Of a DNA stretch of 64,000 bases, positions 59,046 through 64,000 are shown in pieces. Numbering within the stretch: the first letter of the stretch is position 1; each line of letters opens with the position of its first letter. The DNA lies in the IMG/VR virus record IMGVR_UViG_3300008261_000059, positions 1 through 64,000 of that record, one strand, 5' to 3'. The stretch comes from a virus. The notes under the pieces were generated by a model that saw only the letters and a program-made list of their open reading frames with translations, did no database searches and had not been told where the DNA came from. The position numbers and the translations under genes are program-made.

Positions 59046-59302
59046 TCACCTCGTTGAATCAGAATCTTTTTGATTTCGTTAAAAATAAACTTCTTAAGTT
59101 TTGCATCATCAGTTGCTACATAAGCACTATGTAAACGATGCAGGTACTCCTCTTGAGTGCTGAGTTTGACTACCTTTACATTAGTCACACCAAGGTCACG
59201 CATCGGAGAACCTGCTTTTACTTTAGCACGTCCGAAGTTTCCAGATACAACACCTTGAGTGCGGAGTTTGGGTTTGATTTTGGAGAGATTTGAGTCCGTC
59301 AT
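59039..59302 (-). CDS. hypothetical basic protein, 87 aa
   Basis: The product begins TDSNLSKIKPKLRTQGVVSG and continues NFGRAKVKAGSPMRDLGVTN, then a helical C-terminus (DAKLKKFIFNEIKKILIQRG). Basic residues dominate. It is the first gene after the promoter at 59325. Function unknown. Confidence 0.68.
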   Translation of the reverse strand: MTDSNLSKIKPKLRTQGVVSGNFGRAKVKAGSPMRDLGVTNVKVVKLSTQEEYLHRLHSAYVATDDAKLKKFIFNEIKKILIQRGEW

Positions 59303-59324
59303 TACCCTTTTTGAGGATGCTCTT

Positions 59325-59383
59325 ATTATAGGGCAAAACCGACCCCGTGGGAGGGGTGCTGTGCCAGTTCCATAAGTGTCAGT
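59325..59383 (-). promoter_or_regulatory. early promoter with degenerate palindrome
   Basis: The -10 is a perfect TATAAT (59325-59330). The slot at 59360-59383, 29 bases upstream, has one TGTGCCAG arm and a GTGTCAG arm. It overlaps the end of the 55-aa gene. Confidence 0.68.
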
Positions 59384-59546
59384 CGGTGGTCAAATGACGG
59401 TACTGTAATTTATCCATATAATGATAAATTGTATTATCATTATAAAACTCATAGAACCTTTGTGGGTTCCTTTCTCTCATCTTTGTCAACATATTCACCC
59501 ATTGATAATCACAATCAATTTCATATCCAATGTGTCTCTCATTCAT
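59379..59546 (-). CDS. hypothetical protein, 55 aa
   Basis: The product begins NERHIGYEIDCDYQWVNMLT and continues KMRERNPQRFYEFYNDNTIY. Rich in aromatic and basic residues. It overlaps the preceding gene by eight bases; the last codons contain part of the next promoter's palindrome. Confidence 0.65.
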   Translation of the reverse strand: MNERHIGYEIDCDYQWVNMLTKMRERNPQRFYEFYNDNTIYHYMDKLQYRHLTTD

Positions 59547-59640
59547 TTTTATTTCTCTCGTCTAGATAATCAAATAATGGTGAATACAGAACAAAAAAGA
59601 ACCAAGCAAAAGAAGCAGAGATGATTAGAAGGTAAATCAT
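59539..59640 (-). CDS. small single-pass membrane protein, 33 aa
   Basis: The frame encodes a hydrophobic helix (IYLLIISASFAWFFFVLYSP) and a charged tail (FDYLDERNKNE). Overlaps on both sides with neighbouring genes support translation. Confidence 0.58.
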   Translation of the reverse strand: MIYLLIISASFAWFFFVLYSPLFDYLDERNKNE

Positions 59641-59819
59641 CACCAAGGACCAACGTTTTTATAATACTCTGGATTTTCTGCTTTCATCATCTTCAGCAGG
59701 ACACGATTTAGAAAAGGATAATGTGGTTCCCAAACTGAGAGTGAACCTGCATCTGCACAAGACCGAATTGCCTTATATGCGGAATCATATTCTTCTTGAG
59801 TCAGTTCAATGCTAATCAT
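59640..59819 (-). CDS. hypothetical protein, 59 aa
   Basis: The product begins ISIELTQEEYDSAYKAIRSC and continues ADAGSLSVWEPHYPFLNRVL, ending with NPEYYKNVGPW. A helical protein with a conserved-looking WEPHYPFLNR core. Overlaps both neighbours. Confidence 0.68.
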   Translation of the reverse strand: MISIELTQEEYDSAYKAIRSCADAGSLSVWEPHYPFLNRVLLKMMKAENPEYYKNVGPW

Positions 59820-59968
59820 CGTTTCAACAAAGCAAGTTGACGTTCAAACTCAAACTTCATTGGAAGAAGATGAGATACAAAAAAATGCTCGTATTCATTT
59901 CCTTCAACAATCTTTGATAGATTGTTAATCTGAATAAGAGCAAGATTGAACTTAATTTGTTTATCCAT
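59816..59968 (-). CDS. hypothetical helical protein, 50 aa
   Basis: The product begins DKQIKFNLALIQINNLSKIV and ends LLPMKFEFERQLALLKR. It is the first gene after the -10 at 59991-59996. ATGA overlap with the next gene. Confidence 0.65.
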   Translation of the reverse strand: MDKQIKFNLALIQINNLSKIVEGNEYEHFFVSHLLPMKFEFERQLALLKR

Positions 59969-59990
59969 TAGTGAGTTGTTTCATACCCCT

Positions 59991-60049
59991 ATTATAGGGC
60001 ATCCAAGTCCCCACCGTGCCTATCAGTGGACAGTTCAAATGCTGGTTCA
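59991..60049 (-). promoter_or_regulatory. early promoter whose -10 contains the stop codon of the upstream gene
   Basis: The -10 is TATAAT (59991-59996); its TAA is the stop codon of the gene at 59992. The slot 29 bases upstream (60026-60049) has only a weak inverted repeat with a GGACAG arm. Confidence 0.62.
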
Positions 60050-60198
60050 ACATACCCAATCTTTACATCTGCAAAGAAATTGTTTAGGATTTCATCGCAG
60101 AGTTGGTATTTCCTACTACTCAATGAAACAGAGTTCATCTGATATTGACGCACTGCATCATAGATTACTTTTTTGTGTTCTTTAGAGAGTTCATTCAT
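59992..60198 (-). CDS. hypothetical protein, tandem paralogue of 60195-60356
   Basis: The product has 68 residues, begins NELSKEHKKVIYDAVRQYQM and ends DRHGGDLDAL. Its first 40 residues align with the upstream neighbour (NNLSKEQLEIVVAAVRKYQ). The last residues, DLDAL, are dictated by the promoter -10 embedded in the stop codon. Function unknown. Confidence 0.65.
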   Translation of the reverse strand: MNELSKEHKKVIYDAVRQYQMNSVSLSSRKYQLCDEILNNFFADVKIGYVEPAFELSTDRHGGDLDAL

Positions 60199-60356
60199 CG
60201 CACTTGCTCTTTTCGTTGTGTATAAGTCAAATCAAACAAAGTAGTCAGAATATCAACACAATCATTATATAATTGTATGTCTTGAATGTTATTATGTTGA
60301 TATTTGCGAACAGCAGCAACAACTATTTCCAATTGTTCTTTACTGAGATTGTTCAT
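60195..60356 (-). CDS. hypothetical protein, 53 aa, tandem paralogue of 59992-60198
   Basis: The product begins NNLSKEQLEIVVAAVRKYQH and continues LYNDCVDILTTLFDLTYTQR.The likeness to the next gene in position and sequence points to a tandem duplication. ATGA overlap at 60195-60198. Confidence 0.65.
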   Translation of the reverse strand: MNNLSKEQLEIVVAAVRKYQHNNIQDIQLYNDCVDILTTLFDLTYTQRKEQVR

Positions 60357-60495
60357 TTTTCAGTTTATCAAGATGGTCGGTAATTGCTTTAGTAAAATCT
60401 TCTTCAGTCCAATCATTTAAGATACTTTCAGTTGGGTCATTCTCATCCCAACTGATTGTAAATGTTCCATCATCTTCTTCTTTACATTCAATCAT
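60340..60495 (-). CDS. conserved hypothetical acidic protein, 51 aa
   Basis: The product begins IECKEEDDGTFTISWDENDP and continues TESILNDWTEEDFTKAITDH. The SWDENDP motif recurs in small cyanophage proteins as I recall. It overlaps the next start by 17 bases. Confidence 0.7.
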   Translation of the reverse strand: MIECKEEDDGTFTISWDENDPTESILNDWTEEDFTKAITDHLDKLKNEQSQ

Positions 60496-60706
60496 TTTCT
60501 GTCTCCCAAGGTGCTTTACGATTCATAATCTCTCTAAATCTTTCTACTGCTTTTGGGTCTGGTGGTTTATTGATTGCTTCTACAAGAGCATCATATGCTT
60601 CTTTGCTTACATACATCTTTTGTGGTTTCATACCAAGATGCTTGAGACACTTTCGTTCGTATCTCCACTCTTTATACCTATACCACAATGACCATAGAAA
60701 ATTCAT
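60488..60706 (-). CDS. protein with TacA/DUF1778-like C-terminal tail, 72 aa
   Basis: The first 30 residues are basic and aromatic (NFLWSLWYRYKEWRYERKC). Residues 32-70 resemble the C-terminal toxin-binding region of TacA/DUF1778 antitoxins: a strand (MYVSKEAYDALVEAI), a NKPPDPKAVERFREIM helix, and the ending NRKAPWE. The ribbon-helix-helix DNA-binding part of an antitoxin is absent. A phage decoy antitoxin against a host acetyltransferase toxin is possible but speculative. Confidence 0.6.
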   Translation of the reverse strand: MNFLWSLWYRYKEWRYERKCLKHLGMKPQKMYVSKEAYDALVEAINKPPDPKAVERFREIMNRKAPWETEND

Positions 60707-60918
60707 CTTTTAAGTACCTCAGAATAATATGGGTCTCTTCCTGATAGATTATATGGGTCAAAACCTGGTTGAGACATTATATATTCATCTGTCATTTGCA
60801 TAAATCCACTTGATAGTTCTTCAAAAAACATAAGTCTATCAATATTATCATCCAAATTCAAACGAGCGTCAATACAATTCTTCCAAGACCAATAGATATC
60901 ATCAATCCACTGTTTCAT
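60703..60918 (-). CDS. hypothetical protein, 71 aa
   Basis: I choose the ATG at 60918; another ATG is at 60933. The product begins KQWIDDIYWSWKNCIDARLN and continues RLMFFEELSSGFMQMTDEYI, ending GRDPYYSEVLKR. Function unknown. Confidence 0.62.
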   Translation of the reverse strand: MKQWIDDIYWSWKNCIDARLNLDDNIDRLMFFEELSSGFMQMTDEYIMSQPGFDPYNLSGRDPYYSEVLKR

Positions 60919-61087
60919 CTGAGTAATTAACATAGAGATTGTCACCACCAATGTTTAGATGAAAAATTTGCCCGTTGTTGAGATAGATTCCCAACCATAC
61001 CGCACGACCTTCTTCCATTGTTTCATAATGGACCATCTTCACATCTTCCAGAACAATCTCATCTGGATTCTTTACAAAACGACTCAT
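60902..61087 (-). CDS. hypothetical protein, 61 aa
   Basis: The product begins SRFVKNPDEIVLEDVKMVHY and continues EEGRAVWLGIYLNNGQIFHL, then a NIGGDNLYVNYSDETVD end. A small beta-rich fold. ATGA overlap with the preceding gene at 61084-61087. Confidence 0.65.
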   Translation of the reverse strand: MSRFVKNPDEIVLEDVKMVHYETMEEGRAVWLGIYLNNGQIFHLNIGGDNLYVNYSDETVD

Positions 61088-61380
61088 CGCATTACCTCTG
61101 TTGCACTTGCATCACCGTAGTTCAGATAACCAAAACGTTCCATAACATAACCCTCAAAGTCAGTAGCATCAGATTCGGCAACATAATGCCCACCATTGTT
61201 ATCACTCTCAGTATAGTTTCCAAGATAGTCATTGAAAACCATAAAGATTGCTGCTGCCTTTGCCCTTTCAGCATCGGTAGTAATCACGAGAGGATAAGTA
61301 ATAATCTTTGTGATACACTCAAACAGTTCTTCACGAGTGTAAGAAAATGCTTTTGCTTCTGGATTAAGGTCGTAAGTCAT
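61084..61380 (-). CDS. hypothetical protein, 98 aa
   Basis: The ATG at 61380 overlaps the preceding stop as TGATG; the longer frame runs through that gene. The product begins TYDLNPEAKAFSYTREELFE and has a helical middle (TTDAERAKAAAIFMVFNDYL) and a C-terminus with GHYVAESDATDFEGYVMERF. Function unknown. Confidence 0.68.
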   Translation of the reverse strand: MTYDLNPEAKAFSYTREELFECITKIITYPLVITTDAERAKAAAIFMVFNDYLGNYTESDNNGGHYVAESDATDFEGYVMERFGYLNYGDASATEVMR

Positions 61381-61505
61381 CAGGATACAAGAACGAGGAT
61401 TAGAACAATAACAAAACCCCAAGGAATATTCAAACTAATGACTTCTCCCTTGTCGTTTCTGTCGGCATATGGAACAAAAAACTTGATAATATCAAGTGTG
61501 TTCAT
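61380..61505 (-). CDS. small membrane protein, 41 aa
   Basis: The product begins NTLDIIKFFVPYADRNDKGE and ends in a C-terminal hydrophobic helix (PWGFVIVLILVLVS). It would be a tail-anchored protein with its N-terminus in the cytoplasm. TGATG overlaps on both sides. Confidence 0.62.
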   Translation of the reverse strand: MNTLDIIKFFVPYADRNDKGEVISLNIPWGFVIVLILVLVS

Positions 61506-61744
61506 CAACCAACTCCATATGCTTCAAGAATCCCACGAGCAAGAGCAATTGCCAAATCCTTCTGTGCGATACTCATATCTTCACGAGCACCACCAGAACA
61601 AGAAGTAATGAAAATACCAGCATTATCTACCGTGAGTTCTACTCGTTCAGTTTCATTCTCATCAGCAGGATTAGTCCAAGTAAAGACATCAATCTTACTG
61701 CGGAGCACATCAGTTCCAGGCAGTAAAGTGTAGAAGTTAGACAT
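61505..61744 (-). CDS. hypothetical protein, 79 aa
   Basis: The product begins SNFYTLLPGTDVLRSKIDVF and continues TERVELTVDNAGIFITSCSG, then a helix (SIAQKDLAIALARGILEAYG). First gene after the promoter at 61768. Function unknown. Confidence 0.65.
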   Translation of the reverse strand: MSNFYTLLPGTDVLRSKIDVFTWTNPADENETERVELTVDNAGIFITSCSGGAREDMSIAQKDLAIALARGILEAYGVG

Positions 61745-61767
61745 TAGAGTTCTGTGTGTATGAGTGT

Positions 61768-61826
61768 ATTATAAGGCATCAAGGTCGGTTCTGGTGTGTC
61801 CTTGTGACGGTTGTTCAGGTGTCACA
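61768..61826 (-). promoter_or_regulatory. early promoter with a TGTGAC/GTCACA palindrome; -10 contains a stop codon
   Basis: The -10 is TATAAT (61768-61773) and its TAA is the stop codon of the gene at 61769. The slot 29 bases upstream (61803-61826) holds an inverted repeat with TGTGAC and GTCACA arms, extending to CTTGTGAC/GTCACAAG, closer to the classical CRP half-sites than the others. Confidence 0.68.
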
Positions 61827-62125
61827 AGACTTCTCAACACCTTACGAAGAAACTGAATAGAACCATAAAACTCTTGACCATCTTGCCCACCAATCACAAT
61901 CCAATCAACCTCTTCTAATGCAAGTCGGATTTTCTCATTTGTGGTGAGTTCCTCAAATGATTTCTTTGCAAGTTCCTCTCTTTCTTTCCATTCAATAGCA
62001 GCAAGTTGTTGTAGAGCATCACCATTTTCATCCATCAGTTTTTCTACTGCTTCCCATGCTTTGTTTTCTGCTTCTCTTTGAGCAGCAATCTCAAGCATTT
62101 CTTCGTGTGTAGGATGGTCAGTCAT
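61769..62125 (-). CDS. hypothetical charged helical protein, 118 aa
   Basis: I choose the ATG at 62125, next to the stop of the preceding gene. The product begins TDHPTHEEMLEIAAQREAEN and is a long charged helix (ENKAWEAVEKLMDENGDALQ, then EWKEREELAKKSFEEL), followed by a strand segment (VDWIVIGGQDGQEFYGSI). It ends TRTDLDAL, the residues forced by the embedded -10. Function unknown. Confidence 0.65.
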   Translation of the reverse strand: MTDHPTHEEMLEIAAQREAENKAWEAVEKLMDENGDALQQLAAIEWKEREELAKKSFEELTTNEKIRLALEEVDWIVIGGQDGQEFYGSIQFLRKVLRSLVTPEQPSQGHTRTDLDAL

Positions 62126-62306
62126 TTTGTTCTGCCTCGTATGATTGTTGAAATTCAAGTTGTCGTTCAAGTGCTTCAATACGATTTGTAAGGTCAGTCA
62201 ATACAGAAATCAGAGAACGATAATCAATCGTTTCAGTATCATTTCCATACTCCATATCTGTGTAATTGGAATAAAGGAGTTGGTTTGCCATATCGTTGCT
62301 ATTCAT
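62118..62306 (-). CDS. hypothetical acidic protein, 62 aa
   Basis: The ATG at 62306 overlaps the preceding stop by eight bases; longer starts lie far inside that gene. The product begins NSNDMANQLLYSNYTDMEYG and ends with a coiled-coil-like helix (LTDLTNRIEALERQLEFQQS). Function unknown. Confidence 0.6.
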   Translation of the reverse strand: MNSNDMANQLLYSNYTDMEYGNDTETIDYRSLISVLTDLTNRIEALERQLEFQQSYEAEQND

Positions 62307-62562
62307 TATAAAATACGAATCCAGTTGCTGTCTGTTCATCGTAGTAATAATACTCTTGAAAGACTCCATTTGTAAAGTCTTCAAGTGTTTCTAATTCATC
62401 ACTACCTGTTGAGTGATAGCAGTCTTCTACAAAGTTTTCAAATGACCCAACAGGACCACAGAACCTATCGGGAAACTTTTCTATGCTTTTATCAGGGAAC
62501 AGTTCATAGTATGTGTCTAATACTTCCTGCCCGTATTCTTCTAGGATTTCTTCAAGAGTCAT
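62299..62562 (-). CDS. second ArdA-like acidic protein, 87 aa
   Basis: The ATG at 62562 overlaps the preceding stop as ATGA. The product begins TLEEILEEYGQEVLDTYYEL. It then has DRFCGPVGSFENFVEDCYHS and ends TGFVFYNE, in the same order as the ArdA-like segment of the protein at 46489 (AWSSKGEYVENFVNDCYTT and DGFVFDTQF). The acidity and motif order suggest a DNA-mimic role, which is inference. Confidence 0.5.
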   Translation of the reverse strand: MTLEEILEEYGQEVLDTYYELFPDKSIEKFPDRFCGPVGSFENFVEDCYHSTGSDELETLEDFTNGVFQEYYYYDEQTATGFVFYNE

Positions 62563-62753
62563 ACATTCCACTCTCTTGCTTCCCAATCCATCAGACACAT
62601 ATTAGTTTGTTGCTTGTCTGTGTAGTTATCATAAGCATATTGTCGGCACTCTTCTTCTGTGCCCTCAAATAGCATTTCATAAAGTTTATGGTCTCCATCA
62701 TAGGTAAACTTATAAAGTCCCCACTCATCATAGCAGTCAGGAAAGAAAGGCAT
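62559..62753 (-). CDS. hypothetical protein, 64 aa
   Basis: The product begins PFFPDCYDEWGLYKFTYDGD and continues LFEGTEEECRQYAYDNYTDK. A small aromatic-rich beta-alpha layout. Overlaps its neighbours on both sides. Confidence 0.68.
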   Translation of the reverse strand: MPFFPDCYDEWGLYKFTYDGDHKLYEMLFEGTEEECRQYAYDNYTDKQQTNMCLMDWEAREWNV

Positions 62754-62998
62754 TAGAGTTCCTCCACCTCCAATTCAACAGCAAGGTTCAGTATAGCATC
62801 CTTTACCCAGTTCTGTCCTTTGATGAAATAATGTTTTTCCATACTCAACTCTCGCTCAGGGTCTGGTTCAATATTGAGACCTTCTACTGCTTCACGAAGA
62901 GCAGCAGCAACGGCAGAATTATCATAATAATATGGACCTGGACCCAACTTACTATAATACTCATTCATTACTTGTTGTGCTCTGGTTTTTCTACTCAT
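62753..62998 (-). CDS. hypothetical protein, 81 aa
   Basis: The product begins SRKTRAQQVMNEYYSKLGPG, then a helix (NSAVAAALREAVEGLNIEPD) and KHYFIKGQNWVKDAILNLAV. The ATG overlaps the preceding gene by four bases. Function unknown. Confidence 0.68.
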   Translation of the reverse strand: MSRKTRAQQVMNEYYSKLGPGPYYYDNSAVAAALREAVEGLNIEPDPERELSMEKHYFIKGQNWVKDAILNLAVELEVEEL

Positions 62999-63846
62999 CG
63001 TAGTTTCTCCCTAATCATTCGGATACACTGATTCCATTTATAACTGTTAGTGTCGTGTTCTGTTGGCAACCACAAACTAATTTCATCTACCAAAGTCTCA
63101 ATAGAAGTTTCCATATCCCAATCACTATGAGTTGTGAATACATCTTCCCACCAATCATAAATCAAATCAGTAAGATTTTGTGGTTTATTTTTTTCTCTCC
63201 ATTCTTTGATAAGGTCAAGAGAGTTCTTGAAGTTCTTATCATTATCTTCCTCATCAATCAGTTTTTGAGTTTCTTTCCAGTTTTCTGTTTGTTGTGCTTT
63301 TATAAATGCCTCCCTCATTCCTTTTTCGGTTTCTTCAGGTGTTTGTGGTTTCAACCAATCTAATGGGTCTGTATCTGGATGTTCTTCACACCACTTCACA
63401 CTCTCCTTCACAACTCTTTCTACATCCTTATGAAGTCGTTCTCCCCGTTCTTGTGCGGTTTCTTGATACTCTCCTACCTTATAATCTTTCTGTGCGGACT
63501 TATATCCATTCGCAAAGTGCATCCAAGTTGAACTTTTACGAATAGGGTCAGTATCTGGATAATAGGTATAAAGTCTCTTGAATGCTTCTTCTACTGGTGA
63601 TTTTGTTTTTTCCAGTTCCTCCAAGAATGAGAGTTTGGATTGAAGCACTTTGATTTGTGCTTTTACTTCTTCAATTTCAGTCATAGGAGTTTCGTATTGT
63701 ACGGGTTCGTCAGTCATTTTAACTTCCTTTACAGCATTATCTACAAGTTGTTGTGCTATTCTAGCACATTCTTCTTGTTCTTTCTTTCCAAGAGGTCCAT
63801 AAACTTGTTCCATTAGTTGTTGAAAATCCTTTTCAATACCAAACAT
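62995..63846 (-). CDS. large hypothetical protein, 283 aa
   Basis: The product begins FGIEKDFQQLMEQVYGPLGK. A coiled coil follows around residues 55-85 (IEEVKAQIKVLQSKLSFLEE). The middle has YYPDTDPIRKSSTWMHFANG and the C-terminal part contains DLIYDWWEDVFTTHSDWDME and DEISLWLPTEHDTNSYKWNQ. This is the longest unrecognised protein of the early region. It is charged and probably soluble. The ATG overlaps the upstream stop as TAATG. Confidence 0.68.
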   Translation of the reverse strand: MFGIEKDFQQLMEQVYGPLGKKEQEECARIAQQLVDNAVKEVKMTDEPVQYETPMTEIEEVKAQIKVLQSKLSFLEELEKTKSPVEEAFKRLYTYYPDTDPIRKSSTWMHFANGYKSAQKDYKVGEYQETAQERGERLHKDVERVVKESVKWCEEHPDTDPLDWLKPQTPEETEKGMREAFIKAQQTENWKETQKLIDEEDNDKNFKNSLDLIKEWREKNKPQNLTDLIYDWWEDVFTTHSDWDMETSIETLVDEISLWLPTEHDTNSYKWNQCIRMIREKLR

Positions 63847-64000
63847 TACAGGTTCTCCAATTCATCACATACATCAAGTATAGCACGAGCATCAAGCAGG
63901 AAATCCTCACCTTCAAGGCAGTTATAGTATTGGAGTTCAAATACTAACTCACGAAGAACATTAGCAACCGCATCATTATTGAGTTTTTGGATGATAAAAT
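63846..64000 (-). CDS. hypothetical protein, 5' end cut off by window
   Basis: The frame is open from the window edge to a TAA at 63846, giving 50 visible residues: IIQKLNNDAVANVLRELVFE, then YYNCLEGEDFLLDARAILDV. The stop overlaps the next ATG (TAATG). Function unknown. Confidence 0.65.
   Translation of the reverse strand, partial: FIIQKLNNDAVANVLRELVFELQYYNCLEGEDFLLDARAILDVCDELENL

Overview
The window looks like part of the genome of a T4-like myovirus infecting marine Synechococcus or Prochlorococcus (a cyanomyovirus). The sequence is AT-rich and almost every gene lies on the minus strand. It carries T4-type baseplate wedge genes (gp25, gp6, gp8), very large virion proteins, a cyanophage-type speD, a tRNA-Arg(UCU), and dozens of very short, overlapping early-type genes. 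Nothing indicates integration, insertion sequences or CRISPR.

Positions 1-37,204 are a late virion module read right to left: gp25, gp6, a 2616-aa YHYH-domain protein in the gp7 position, a tail-fibre-like gene broken by a one-base frameshift, a 627-aa protein, a 1574-aa protein with a predicted beta-propeller, gp8, a 2516-aa DUF4815 protein, several small structural proteins, a C1q-like fibre protein, a 1437-aa protein made of about 50 short repeats, and an Mtd-N-like protein. T4-style late promoters (NATAAATA) precede several of these. Positions 37,241-39,966 hold speD, a DxD glycosyltransferase and small conserved genes, with one clear terminator and one clear sigma70 promoter.

Positions 39,967-41,032 contain no gene but are densely structured: four copies of AACAGTGCTGTTTAATT, six exact copies of the cyanobacterial DnaA box TTTTCCACA (two pairs form perfect inverted repeats), a GAGTCTCATAAGACGA repeat family, a 34-bp tandem repeat, two divergent promoters and a very AT-rich tract. 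This is my best candidate for a replication origin that uses host DnaA.

Positions 41,033-64,000 are early-type genes in about fourteen short leftward operons. Most operons begin with the same promoter: an extended -10 (for example TGCTATGAT), usually without a good -35, and a 24-bp palindrome (TGTGCCAC-N8-GTGGCACA or a variant) 28-30 bp upstream of the -10. The fixed spacing points to one transcription factor controlling the region. Recognisable products are a Dam methylase next to a MutH/Sau3AI-like endonuclease, an SF2 helicase, an HNH endonuclease, a metallophosphoesterase, a DUF2786 protein, two ArdA-like acidic proteins, a CAAD/CURT1-like membrane protein and a TacA-antitoxin-like protein. 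Many genes shorter than 60 codons are listed because they tile the operons with ATGA or TGATG overlaps. All family assignments were made by eye from sequence motifs; no database search was run.
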